A stretch of DNA of 64,000 nucleotides from JASLZO01 sp965247995 (GTDB lineage Bacteria; Chloroflexota; Dehalococcoidia; UBA6926): positions 62,001-126,000 of the forward strand of contig OZ252041.1 of assembly GCA_965247995.1 (NCBI GenBank), in the 5' to 3' direction. The translations under genes were made by a program, and so were the position numbers. Under the pieces are notes generated by a model that was not told where the DNA came from, made no database searches, and saw only the letters and a list, made by a program, of their open reading frames with translations. Below are positions 34,342 to 43,296 of the stretch, piece after piece. The number at the start of each line of letters is the position of its first letter. Positions within the stretch are counted from its first letter, which is position 1.

Positions 34342-37020
34342 CTAGGCACCCAACTCCACCCCGTCATGATCCACGTGTCGGATTGAAAACCCGAGCTCGG
34401 CCAATCCCGGCTCGATCGATTCGCGATCTCCTACGACCAAAAGCGTGAGTCCGTCGCTCTGGATCCGTTCTTGCGCCACACGGCGGACGTCATCCAACGC
34501 CACGGACTGGATGTTCTGCTCGAAATGCGAGTAGTAATCGTCCGGCAACCCGTACATCACGATCGTTCCCATCTGCTCTTGCATCTGGCCAGCAGTCTCA
34601 AAGTTCGACGGGAATTCCTGGAGCATGGATGACTTGGCATCTTCGAACTCCCGCTCCTCGACGGGCCTCGCGTTCCTGATTTGATCAAACTCCTGAAGAG
34701 TTTCCTCAACGGACTCCCGGGTAACCGCCGTCTGCACCCCGCCTCCCGCGAGGAACAGAGAAGAACCCGTGTGCCATTCGAACCAAGACCGGTACCCGTA
34801 GCTGTACCCTTTGTCCTCGCGCAGGTTCATGTTCAGCCTGGCCGTGAACTGTCCCCCAAACACCTGATTGAACAACGTGAGCGGGAAGTAGTCTCCGTCA
34901 TTCCATGGTGGCCCAACGTGACCCACACGAATGACCGACTGGGCGGCGCCCGGTTTGTCGAGCAGGTAGAGCACCGGTCCGTCACCTGCTCGCCGCGTGG
35001 GCAGAGCACTGTCGGCCTCGGATGGTGCGGGTGTTCTGCCAGACCAGCTCCCGAAGCACTCCTCGGCGCACGCTACGACTTCGTCGATCCCGAGGTCTCC
35101 TGCGGCGATCAACGTTGCCCCAGCGAGACCGAAACCAGCGCGAAACTGAGCGCGCAGGTCATCGGCTTCGAACCCCTCCAAGCTGCGCTCGTTCCCTGAT
35201 AACGGGTGCCCGTACCGGCTTCGCTCCCCGTATAAGAGCACGGGCGCGACGCGCCCAGCGAGGGCCGTGGGATCGTCACGCATCCGCCGCATTGCGGTCA
35301 GGCGTTCTTGCCGCAAACGAGAGAGCTCGTCGCCAGGGAACGTGGGGTTCATCGTGATGTCGGACACGAGTTCGACCGCACTGCGCCAATGGTTTGTCAG
35401 CGCTTGTGTAGCCAGTACTGTCCGTTCGCGGCCTGGAGTCGCTCCGAGGTGGGTCCCTAGGAATTCGAATTCCTCAGCGATCTCCCGGCTGTTCCGCGAC
35501 GTCGTACCCTCTTCCAGCATGGCGGTGGTAAACGCGGCTAACCCGGGCCGATCGATTGGGTCATCGACCGCCCCGGTGGGCAACACCAATCCGAACGCGA
35601 CGATTGGCGCCCCCCGTTTCTCGATCACCAAAATGTTGAGGCCATTCGCGAGCGCAGTCCGTCCCGGAACCGGCGCCGCGAACGACCGGCGTGACCCGCC
35701 CACCGGCTGTTTGGTCCGGTCAACCCCCGCGACTTGTCGAACTGAGCGTGTGGGCTCCGGAGCAACGACCATCCGCACGTGCCGCCGGCCGACATAGTGC
35801 GCAGCTGCTTGTTGGATGTCCTCTGCCGTCACAGACAAGTAGCGCTCTTTATCCGTGTTGATTAGCGATGGGTCTCCACGCATCACATTGAACGAGTTCA
35901 GGCGGTTGGCTCTTCCCGCGAACCCGCCAATGTTCGCCATCATCCTGGCCTCTTGCCACTCGATCCGGTTCTTCGCGGCCTCGATCTCGCGTTCGCTGGG
36001 GGGCTGCAGCACCAGCTTCTCGATCTCCGTTCGCGCCTCGAGCTCGGCTTGACGGATGTCGGTCCCCGCGGCTGCGGTCACATGTACTTGCAGTTCTCCT
36101 GCGATCTCCGCCGCTCCATGGAACGCCATTACGCTCTGGGCAGTCCGGTTTTCGTAGACAAGTGCTCGGTGCAACCTGGAGCTCTTGCCGTCGCTCAGTA
36201 CGCTCGCCAATACCGAGAGCGCCGCCTCGTCTGGATGGAAGCGAGGAACCGTAGGCCACGCCAACGTGACACGCGGCAGCGTCACTCGGTCGTAGAGGTC
36301 CAGGCTTGTGGAACCGGCGAGCGCCGAGTCCGCACCGGTGATCCGCGATACCGCCGCCGACGGGTCGAGATCGGAGAAATAGCGTTCAACCAGGTCTCGG
36401 ACGGCGCCGGTGTCCACGTCGCCGGTGATCGCCAGGCTCGCATTGGAAGGACCGTAGAAGGTCCGGAAGAATGCGCGTACATCGTCCAAGGTGGCTGCGT
36501 CGAGGTCCTCGTTGTAGCCGATCGTCGGCCAATGGTACGGATGGGGAGCCGGATACACCGCCTCGTGCAACCGAATCGACGCCATCCCGTAGGGCCGATT
36601 CTCGTAGCTCTGACGCCGCTCGTTCTTCACGACATCCCGTTGGATGTCGAAGCGCCGTTGGTCCACCGCGTCCAAGAGGAACCCCATGCGGTCCGCCTCT
36701 AACCACAGGGCTAGCTCAAGGTGGTTGGACGGCAGGTTCTCCCAATAATTCGTCCGATCGTTGCTGGTGGACCCGTTGAGGGTCGCGCCGACCCGTTGTA
36801 AAGCATCGAAATGGCTCCGATTGTGGTGTTTCGACCCCTCGAACATCATGTGCTCGAATAGGTGCGCGAAGCCGGTTTTGCCGGCTTGTTCGTCCTTCGA
36901 CCCAACGTGATACCAGACATTGACAGAGACGATCGGCAGGGAATGGTCCTCGTGCGCGATCACATCGAGGCCATTCGGTAGCGTCCACTTCTCGAATGAG
37001 ATCTGGTCCAATCGAGCCAC
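34342..37020 (-). CDS. Two-domain M16 family zinc metallopeptidase
   Basis: A protein of about 892 residues made of two M16 (pitrilysin/mitochondrial processing peptidase) units. The N-terminal unit starts FEKWTLPNGLDVIAHEDHSLP and carries the inverted zinc motif HxxEH in FAHLFEHMMFEG near residue 55. The R/Y-type second half starts near residue 450 (TALANGLNILVIEKRGAP) and lacks an HxxEH, as is normal for the non-catalytic half. No clear signal peptide is seen from GTG 37020; an ATG 20 codons upstream is possible and would not add a clear one. Fused two-unit M16 proteins resemble bacterial enzymes that clear peptides or process exported proteins. Confidence 0.88.
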   Translation of the reverse strand: MARLDQISFEKWTLPNGLDVIAHEDHSLPIVSVNVWYHVGSKDEQAGKTGFAHLFEHMMFEGSKHHNRSHFDALQRVGATLNGSTSNDRTNYWENLPSNHLELALWLEADRMGFLLDAVDQRRFDIQRDVVKNERRQSYENRPYGMASIRLHEAVYPAPHPYHWPTIGYNEDLDAATLDDVRAFFRTFYGPSNASLAITGDVDTGAVRDLVERYFSDLDPSAAVSRITGADSALAGSTSLDLYDRVTLPRVTLAWPTVPRFHPDEAALSVLASVLSDGKSSRLHRALVYENRTAQSVMAFHGAAEIAGELQVHVTAAAGTDIRQAELEARTEIEKLVLQPPSEREIEAAKNRIEWQEARMMANIGGFAGRANRLNSFNVMRGDPSLINTDKERYLSVTAEDIQQAAAHYVGRRHVRMVVAPEPTRSVRQVAGVDRTKQPVGGSRRSFAAPVPGRTALANGLNILVIEKRGAPIVAFGLVLPTGAVDDPIDRPGLAAFTTAMLEEGTTSRNSREIAEEFEFLGTHLGATPGRERTVLATQALTNHWRSAVELVSDITMNPTFPGDELSRLRQERLTAMRRMRDDPTALAGRVAPVLLYGERSRYGHPLSGNERSLEGFEADDLRAQFRAGFGLAGATLIAAGDLGIDEVVACAEECFGSWSGRTPAPSEADSALPTRRAGDGPVLYLLDKPGAAQSVIRVGHVGPPWNDGDYFPLTLFNQVFGGQFTARLNMNLREDKGYSYGYRSWFEWHTGSSLFLAGGGVQTAVTRESVEETLQEFDQIRNARPVEEREFEDAKSSMLQEFPSNFETAGQMQEQMGTIVMYGLPDDYYSHFEQNIQSVALDDVRRVAQERIQSDGLTLLVVGDRESIEPGLAELGFSIRHVDHDGVELGA

Positions 37021-37118
37021 CCCCAGAATGCAGCCAACACGGGTCGCACACAGTTTAGGGCAGCGACGCCCTGCTATCATTCCGCGGCGCTACGGCAGAC
37101 CCACGAAGGAGGGCCGAT

Positions 37119-37949
37119 ATGGCCGACTTGGAATACGAACCCCATCCCGATGACGGGTACGCGGTCTTTACGCTGAACCGGCCGCAACGATTGAACGCAA
37201 TCGGCGGCAACCTGATGCCGGAGTTCCTCACCGCAATCGAATCATTCACTCAGGACCCGGCCATGCGCGTAGGGATAGTCACGGGGAACGGGCGGGCCTT
37301 CTCGGCCGGAGCCGACATGCGCGAGGGGGCCGAACGAGACGCCGCGGCAGCTGCACTCCGTGAGCGACTCAACCGCGGTGAGATTTCCCCCGGAGATTAC
37401 GAGGCGCAATCCCGCCAATCGGGTCCAGGTGTGCGCTTCGACCTGTTCTCGGGTAATCCGAAGCCGTTTATCGCGGCCATCAATGGACTCGCGATTGGTG
37501 GCGGCATGCATTGGGCTATGGACTGCGACATCAGAATCGCCTCCGAGGAAGCTTACCTCGGCCTCTACGAACCGAAGCGCGGAATCGCGGCCGGATATGG
37601 GAGCCAATATCTGGGCCGCATGGTCCCATTCGGCGAAGCGATGTACATCCTACTCACCAGCGATCGGGTCGAAGCAACCGAGGCCCATCGGATCGGTCTG
37701 GTCCACCAAGTCCTGCCGGCCGACAGACTCATTCCGCGCGCCCTCGAAATCGCCCGATTGATCGTCCAAGGTGCTCCGATGGCGGTCGAGACTACAAAGG
37801 CCCTCGCATACTTCTGGCGGCGTAACGAGGCCCAGGCACTTGGCGAGTACTCCTCACCGCTCACGTCGCGCGTCCAGGGATCTGAGGACGTTGTCGAAGG
37901 TAGGCGGGCGTTCGTCGAGAAGCGAGAGCCAAACTGGACGGGTCGATAA
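37119..37949 (+). CDS. Enoyl-CoA hydratase/isomerase family protein
   Basis: A 276-residue crotonase-fold protein. It has AVFTLNRPQRLNAIGGNL near the N-terminus, VTGNGRAFSAGADMREG near residue 54 and the second oxyanion segment AAINGLAIGGGMHWAMDCDI near residue 120, then ASEEAYLGLYEPKRGI, where E and K align with the hydratase Glu region. ATG is preceded by AAGGAGGGCCGAT. It is divergent from the M16 gene (98 bases) and followed by a strong terminator. Confidence 0.88.
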   Translation: MADLEYEPHPDDGYAVFTLNRPQRLNAIGGNLMPEFLTAIESFTQDPAMRVGIVTGNGRAFSAGADMREGAERDAAAAALRERLNRGEISPGDYEAQSRQSGPGVRFDLFSGNPKPFIAAINGLAIGGGMHWAMDCDIRIASEEAYLGLYEPKRGIAAGYGSQYLGRMVPFGEAMYILLTSDRVEATEAHRIGLVHQVLPADRLIPRALEIARLIVQGAPMAVETTKALAYFWRRNEAQALGEYSSPLTSRVQGSEDVVEGRRAFVEKREPNWTGR

Positions 37950-37974
37950 GGCTGAGCAGGCCCGACCCAATAAG

Positions 37975-38004
37975 AAAGAGGCGCCCGATCGGGCGCCTCT
38001 TTTC
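37975..38004. terminator. Strong intrinsic terminator (bidirectional)
   Basis: AAAGAGGCGCCC, loop GATC and GGGCGCCTCTTT form a perfect 12-base-pair stem followed by TT on the plus strand. It separates the enoyl-CoA hydratase from the convergent thiolase. Confidence 0.85.
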
Positions 38005-38071
38005 GTTGGTCTATTCGTGCCTAGACGCTAGTGGCGAGCACGAGCGACGACATGTCGCTCATATAACCCCG

Positions 38072-39178
38072 TCAAGTGTTGACGTAGCAAAGCTCCGGGC
38101 TGTTCGGGACCTGGCGGACTCCGGCCCGCCCCATCAGCTGGCGGGTCGCTTCGACGACCTGGGTCGTGCCAGCAATTGACTGGCCGCAAGAGAGCTGGCC
38201 GCCTCCTGTGTTCACTGGCATGCCGCCTTGGTGCGTCGTGTCCATCGACTCGTACCACGGCCCCGATTCGCCTTTGGGCATAAACCCTGCGTCCTCGAGG
38301 GTGATCATCACGGTGATGGTGTAGCAATCGTAGATCTGGGCCATGTCCATATCCTTCGGCCCAAGTCCCGACATTTCGAAGGCGCGCCGTGCGGCGACGG
38401 TCGTCGGTGACGTCGTGATCGATCGCGCCCAGTCCGTGCCGTGCTCGGCACGCCATGTGTGCTGGCCCGCTCCCAACAGGTAAACCGGGGGACGCCTCAA
38501 CGATTTCGCTCGATCGGCCGTCGTCACGATCGTTGCCGCCGCGCCCGTGCACGGCATAACACACTCCAGAAGCCGCAACGGGTCTGCGACCAATCGTGAA
38601 TTCAGGATGTCTTCTTGCGTCGCAGGCTGGCCGTTGAACACCGAGTTTTCGTTCCCCTGGGTGTTGAATCGCTGGTCCGCGGCTACCTTCGCTCGTTGCT
38701 CATCGGTAGTCCCATAGTCGTAAGCGTGCCGTCGTGCGATCTGCGCGTACCACCCGTTTGCTGCTATCACGGGACCGTAGGGGTCCACGAACTGATCATC
38801 GGTCGGATCGCGAGGCCCAGGTACGAACGGCCCTCCGGTGACCGCTCCGTTCACACAAAGGAAGGTATCTGCGTACCCAGCATGGATCGCTGCCGCCGCG
38901 GTCGCGATGAACGTCGCGGCGTTTTCGTTCAACGCCGTTGCGTAGTTCGGTCGGATCCCGATGTGCTCCGCGAAATCGTAGGCGAAACCAAGTCCCGGGA
39001 ACCCAAACGCGGGCTCCGCAATCAGACCGTTGATGTCTTCCTTTCGTAGGCCGGCGTCCGCGAGCGCGATCGCAGCAGCATCTGCGAGCAAACCCATGTG
39101 GCTCCGGCGCGCTGGATTGGCTCGCGTGTTCAGCAACTCGCCGTACCCGACGATCGCTGTTTCTCCTCGAAGGCTCAT
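38072..39178 (-). CDS. Thiolase-family protein (SCP2/acetyl-CoA acetyltransferase-like)
   Basis: A 368-residue thiolase-fold protein. The start ETAIVGYGELL is typical of SCP2-type lipid-transfer/thiolase proteins. The segment FAEHIGIRPNYATALNENAATF includes the region where degradative thiolases carry the nucleophilic Cys, and no Cys is visible there. The second conserved part is MAQIYDCYTITVMITLE, and the C-terminal block NTGGGQLSCGQ has the second catalytic Cys region. The lost nucleophile position suggests a non-condensing or lyase-like role in beta-oxidation. ATG 39178 is preceded by GAGGAG; the reading frame open further upstream lacks similarity. Confidence 0.82.
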   Translation of the reverse strand: MSLRGETAIVGYGELLNTRANPARRSHMGLLADAAAIALADAGLRKEDINGLIAEPAFGFPGLGFAYDFAEHIGIRPNYATALNENAATFIATAAAAIHAGYADTFLCVNGAVTGGPFVPGPRDPTDDQFVDPYGPVIAANGWYAQIARRHAYDYGTTDEQRAKVAADQRFNTQGNENSVFNGQPATQEDILNSRLVADPLRLLECVMPCTGAAATIVTTADRAKSLRRPPVYLLGAGQHTWRAEHGTDWARSITTSPTTVAARRAFEMSGLGPKDMDMAQIYDCYTITVMITLEDAGFMPKGESGPWYESMDTTHQGGMPVNTGGGQLSCGQSIAGTTQVVEATRQLMGRAGVRQVPNSPELCYVNT

Positions 39179-39363
39179 CGTGATCTCCTCGGTCAAGCTC
39201 GTTGCGGGACCAATCAAACTCCCTACCGACACGTATACGGATTCTAACATGCGTCTCTCCTCCAATCCCCCATCGGCCGGCCCGCACTCTGGCAACTTGA
39301 CCGTTTCCGGATGGTCGCCTTATGGTGCTGGTGACCCATGAAATGGGGGAAAGGGGGAGGGCA

Positions 39364-40506
39364 ATGGCTAGTCTCAGAACTCCACTTTGCGAACTGCTGG
39401 GGATCGAATACCCAGTGATCCTGGCTGGGATGGCGACGGGAGAAGGCCTTCAGTCCACGGCGCCGACGCCCACGGAGTTGGTCGCCGCTGTCTCAAACGC
39501 GGGCGGTCTTGGCGTAATGGGGTACGGCTTCAATACCCCGCAGGAGTTTGATGAAGGCATCCGGCGCGTCCGCGCCCTGACCGACCGGCCGTTCGGCGTG
39601 GACTTCATGGTCCCTGCCAGCCTCGCCGATGTCGGGAGAAAGACCAACCGCGAAGTCCGAAAAGAGATCGAGCGCGACTACCCGGAACACGTCGAGTTCG
39701 TCCGCACCCTCATACAGAAATTCGATCTCCAGGAAGTCGAGACGCCCGAAGAGGCTGCCCAATCTGAATCGACGATCCGCGAACAAGTCGAGGTGATGCT
39801 CGACAACAAGGTCCCCGTCTTCGCGTGCGCGACTGGTGACCCACCGTCGTACATCGTCGATCCGGCCCACGATCAAGGGATGCAGATCATCGGCATGTGC
39901 GGCGCAGTGCGGCATGCTGCGCGCCAGGTTGCGGCCGGTTCAGACATCATCACGGCGCAGGGCACCGAGGCCGGTGGCCACACCGGCAACATCAGCTCGT
40001 TCGTCTTGATTCCCCAGATCGTTGACTACGTCAAGCCACGCCCAGTGCTCGCTGCCGGCGGAATCGGCACCGGCCGACACGTCGCAGCGGCGTTGGCGCT
40101 CGGCGCTCAGGGTGTTTGGGTCGGAACCGCTTTCCTCGCCTCAGAGGAGACGAACATCCACGACCAACATCAAACCGGGATCATTGAGGGACGTTCAGAA
40201 CAATTCACGCTGTCGAAGTTCGGTTCCGGCCTCCAGGCCCGCTCGTACGAGGACCCAGTGAAGAAGGCGTGGCAGGAATCCGGGCTCCAACCGCTCCGTA
40301 TTCCGCTTCAGGGCATCCTGACGCAACCCTTCACGCTCGCGGCGCGCCGAGCCGGGAGGTTTGACCTCGTTTCCAACAGCGCGGGCCAGGTCTCTGGGAT
40401 GATCAATGAACAGCGGCCGGCGAAGGAAATCCTCATGGGGCTAGTTGAGGAGGCAGAGGAAACGATCGAGCGGCTCCAGGCCAATATCGGAACGGCTGCG
40501 ACGTAG
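39364..40506 (+). CDS. Nitronate monooxygenase / 2-nitropropane dioxygenase-like flavoprotein
   Basis: A 380-residue TIM-barrel FMN protein. It has PVILAGMATGEG near residue 18, AAVSNAGGLGVMGYGF near residue 42, the FMN-binding AQGTEAGGHTGNISSF near residue 201 with the catalytic-position His, and AAGGIGTGRHVAAALALGAQGVW near residue 234. Family members oxidise nitronates, but many are FMN enzymes acting in fatty acid metabolism (FabK-like). The context of CoA catabolic genes leaves the substrate open. ATG 39364 follows GGGGGAGGG. Confidence 0.85.
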   Translation: MASLRTPLCELLGIEYPVILAGMATGEGLQSTAPTPTELVAAVSNAGGLGVMGYGFNTPQEFDEGIRRVRALTDRPFGVDFMVPASLADVGRKTNREVRKEIERDYPEHVEFVRTLIQKFDLQEVETPEEAAQSESTIREQVEVMLDNKVPVFACATGDPPSYIVDPAHDQGMQIIGMCGAVRHAARQVAAGSDIITAQGTEAGGHTGNISSFVLIPQIVDYVKPRPVLAAGGIGTGRHVAAALALGAQGVWVGTAFLASEETNIHDQHQTGIIEGRSEQFTLSKFGSGLQARSYEDPVKKAWQESGLQPLRIPLQGILTQPFTLAARRAGRFDLVSNSAGQVSGMINEQRPAKEILMGLVEEAEETIERLQANIGTAAT

Positions 40507-40527
40507 CCTGCACGATTCATGCAACAA

Positions 40528-40556
40528 AACGGGGTCGCTGATTGGCGACCCCGTTT
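40528..40556. terminator. Intrinsic terminator
   Basis: AACGGGGTCGC, loop TGATTG and GCGACCCCGTT form an 11-base-pair stem ending TTT. It lies between the nitronate-monooxygenase-like gene and the convergent acyl-CoA dehydrogenase. Confidence 0.8.
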
Positions 40557-40580
40557 CCTGTTCCGGTCTTCGCAAGAAAA

Positions 40581-41765
40581 CTAACGCTGCAAGCCGAGTC
40601 CCCGTTGCGCGATGATGTTTCGTTGGATCTCATTCGCTCCACCAGCGATCGACGACCCGATGACGCCGAAGTTGCGGTAACCGACCCACTCCCCGGCCCG
40701 CAAATGCCTCAAGTCGTTTCCAGGCATCACGGTCGCGTAGTCCTGAATGATCCGCGCGAACGTCCGAGCCTGCCGCTGGTTCAGCTCACCCGCCATCACC
40801 TTGGTGATCGAAGCTTCCCGCACCGGAATCTCGCCCTGAGTCTGCATCCATGCGACGCGGTATGAGAGCATCCGCGCGACTTCGATCTCGACGCGCAGGT
40901 TTGCGAGGAGATGCCGCGTCATTGGTTGGGACGCCGCCGGAGCGCCCGCAATTTTGATCTGCCGCATCGCGTTGGCAAAGCGCTCCCACTCCCGGAGCGA
41001 GCCAGCGGGTCCCTGAATGTTCGACCGTTCGAAGGAGAGCGTGGTCATGGCTGCGTACCAGCCGCGATTCTCCTCACCGATCATGTTCCGCGCCGGAACG
41101 CGCACTCCGTCCAAGAACGTCTCGTTCCAGGTCCGGGCTCCGAGCATGTTGTACAGCGGTCGCAACGTGATGCCCGGGTCGGTCATATCGACCATGAAGT
41201 ACGAGATGCCACGGTGTTTCGGCGCATCCGGATCCGTTCGGACTAGGAAATGGCCCCAGTCAGCACGGTGCGCCCCCGAGGTCCAAATCTTCTGGCCGGT
41301 GATGACGAAGTCATCGCCATCGCGGACCGCGCGCGTTTGAAGGTTCGCGAGGTCTGATCCGGCGTTGGGTTCGCTGAATCCCTGACAAATCTCGATCTCA
41401 GCATTCGCGATTTTGTTCAGGAAGAACTCTTTCTGCCATTCCTGCCCGTTGACAATCAACGACGGCGCGATGAAACCGCCGCCTAGTGCCGCGGGCGCGC
41501 CCTGGTAGGTCATTTCCTCCCGGTACAAAAGTTGACGACTGATGGGCGCATCGGGGCCCCACGGCTCCGGCCAATGCATCGTGTACCAGCCCTTGGCCAC
41601 GAGCTTCTTTTCGAACTCCGTGACCTGCGTTTGCACGGTGGGTTCGTCGATATCCCCGCCGAACGAGCTGAAGTCGTACCGTCCTTTGGGTTGCCACTCA
41701 CGGTGGACGAAGTCGCGAATCTCTTCGCGGAATGCCTCATCGTCGACCTGGAACCGGAAGTCCAT
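40581..41765 (-). CDS. Acyl-CoA dehydrogenase (MDFRF paralogue 1)
   Basis: A 394-residue FAD acyl-CoA dehydrogenase. It starts DFRFQVDDEAFREEIRDF, has the FAD/acyl motif QGFSEPNAGSDLANLQTRA near residue 130, GQKIWTSGAHRADWGHFLVR near residue 158, APKHRGISYFMVD and the C-terminal GANEIQRNIIAQRGLGLQR. It is a member of a local five-copy family sharing this start and end. The N-terminal part is followed by DFSSFGGD, a small variable loop. It is divergent from paralogue 2 across 143 bases. Substrate chain length or type is not predictable without structure. Confidence 0.92.
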   Translation of the reverse strand: MDFRFQVDDEAFREEIRDFVHREWQPKGRYDFSSFGGDIDEPTVQTQVTEFEKKLVAKGWYTMHWPEPWGPDAPISRQLLYREEMTYQGAPAALGGGFIAPSLIVNGQEWQKEFFLNKIANAEIEICQGFSEPNAGSDLANLQTRAVRDGDDFVITGQKIWTSGAHRADWGHFLVRTDPDAPKHRGISYFMVDMTDPGITLRPLYNMLGARTWNETFLDGVRVPARNMIGEENRGWYAAMTTLSFERSNIQGPAGSLREWERFANAMRQIKIAGAPAASQPMTRHLLANLRVEIEVARMLSYRVAWMQTQGEIPVREASITKVMAGELNQRQARTFARIIQDYATVMPGNDLRHLRAGEWVGYRNFGVIGSSIAGGANEIQRNIIAQRGLGLQR

Positions 41766-41908
41766 TCCAACCTCCCTCTTACCCGCGAAGAATCTGATCC
41801 TGTCTACCGGACCTTCGAATCGTACACCCCGCGAACGATCCACCTGCGTCGGCCGAAACGACCCCGTATCATCGGGGTGTCGCGGAACCCCACCAAGACG
41901 GAGGCGCC

Positions 41909-43108
41909 ATGGATTTTCGCTTCTCCCCTGAAGACCAAGCACTCCGTGACGAGGTCAAGGGGTTCGTCCGCCGCGAATGGGACCCAAAGGGTTTCGATGT
42001 CGATATCAACCTGAGCTGGTACCACCGGGACCCTGCCATGCGCGCACACGTTCGGGCGTTCCAGAAAAAAATCGTGGCCAAGGGTTGGTGGACCATGCAC
42101 TGGCCGGCCGAACACGGTGGCCAAGACGCGAGTATCGCTACACAACTTGCTTACAAGGAAGCAATGGCGTACGCCGGGGCCCCACCGGCAAGCGGGGGTG
42201 GCCTGATTGCTCCCGTACTGATGGCCGTTGGGCAGCAGTGGCAGAAAGACCTATTCCTCCCGCAGCTTGCCAATGCCGATATCGAGGTCTCACAGGGGTT
42301 TAGCGAACCCAACGCCGGATCGGACCTCGCCAGTCTGGAGACACGTGCTGTTCGGGACGGCGACGACTACATCCTCAACGGTCAAAAGATCTGGGGGACC
42401 TACCGGGACCCGTGGATCCACATCCTCGTTCGGACTGACCCGGACGCGCCCAAACACCGCGGCATCACTTATCTCCTGGCTCCTCTCAAGAACGACCGTG
42501 GCGACTACCTGCCGGGAATCTCTGTTCGCACCGTCCTCAACGCGATCGGGCGCCACCGATGGGACGAGTTGTTCCTTGACAACGTTCGGGTGCCCGCCAG
42601 GAACATCATTGGCGAGGAGAACCGCGGCTGGTACGCAGCCATGACGACGCTCTCCTTCGAACGGTCGAACATTCAAGGCCCTGCTGGCCTGACGCGCCTG
42701 ATCGAGCACTACATCGACTACTGCCGTGGTTGGAAGAGGGCCGGCCGGGGTACCCCGTTCGAGTCGGCTGTGTTCCGCAATCGAGTCGCCGACCTTCGTG
42801 TCCAAATCGAGGCGATGCGCATGCTGTCCTATCGGATCGCGTGGATGCAGAGCCAGGGTCTCGTTCCCCAGAAGGAAGCCTCGATGACCAAGTTCTGGGG
42901 GGATGAGCTCGATCAACGCACGTACCACACGTTGTCACGGGGGCTTCAAGAGCTCGGCGAGCTTCTCCCGCACAACAGGTACGCCATTCCGTACGACGGA
43001 TTCTTGAACTCGCGAGCGTTTATGACCGGTACGCTGAGCATCTCGGGGGGAACCACGGAGGTGCAGAAGAACATCATCGCCCAACGTGGCCTTGGTCTCC
43101 CCAGATAA
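41909..43108 (+). CDS. Acyl-CoA dehydrogenase (MDFRF paralogue 2)
   Basis: A 399-residue acyl-CoA dehydrogenase. It begins DFRFSPEDQALRDEVKGFV, with QGFSEPNAGSDLASLETRA near residue 131, NGQKIWGTYRDPWIHILVR, the APKHRGITYLL strand and a C-terminal EVQKNIIAQRGLGLPR. It differs from paralogue 1 by an inserted DVDINLSWYHRDPAM region near residues 30-44. ATG is preceded by CGGAGGCGCC. It lies head to head with paralogue 1 and upstream of the export operon. Confidence 0.92.
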   Translation: MDFRFSPEDQALRDEVKGFVRREWDPKGFDVDINLSWYHRDPAMRAHVRAFQKKIVAKGWWTMHWPAEHGGQDASIATQLAYKEAMAYAGAPPASGGGLIAPVLMAVGQQWQKDLFLPQLANADIEVSQGFSEPNAGSDLASLETRAVRDGDDYILNGQKIWGTYRDPWIHILVRTDPDAPKHRGITYLLAPLKNDRGDYLPGISVRTVLNAIGRHRWDELFLDNVRVPARNIIGEENRGWYAAMTTLSFERSNIQGPAGLTRLIEHYIDYCRGWKRAGRGTPFESAVFRNRVADLRVQIEAMRMLSYRIAWMQSQGLVPQKEASMTKFWGDELDQRTYHTLSRGLQELGELLPHNRYAIPYDGFLNSRAFMTGTLSISGGTTEVQKNIIAQRGLGLPR

Positions 43109-43252
43109 GCACCAGACGGCACACCTTGGACCAAACGAGGGGATGCTAACCACCTACGGCGTGCGTGCGTTACCAGTATCGGGAATGACCTGGCCGGCCC
43201 GTTGTTCGGCGGCGTGTCATGGCGCCCAAGGTTGTCAGCACGCAAGGCCGTG

Positions 43253-43267
43253 CCGGACATGGTCCGG
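43253..43267. promoter_or_regulatory. Palindrome upstream of the export operon
   Basis: CCGGAC-ATG-GTCCGG is a perfect 6-3-6 palindrome 29 bases before the adaptor start codon. It could be an operator for a dimeric repressor, but no regulator gene is adjacent. The rest of the 188-base gap shows no clear promoter. Confidence 0.28.
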
Positions 43268-43296
43268 ACACGATTTGAGAACGACGAAGGAGGATC

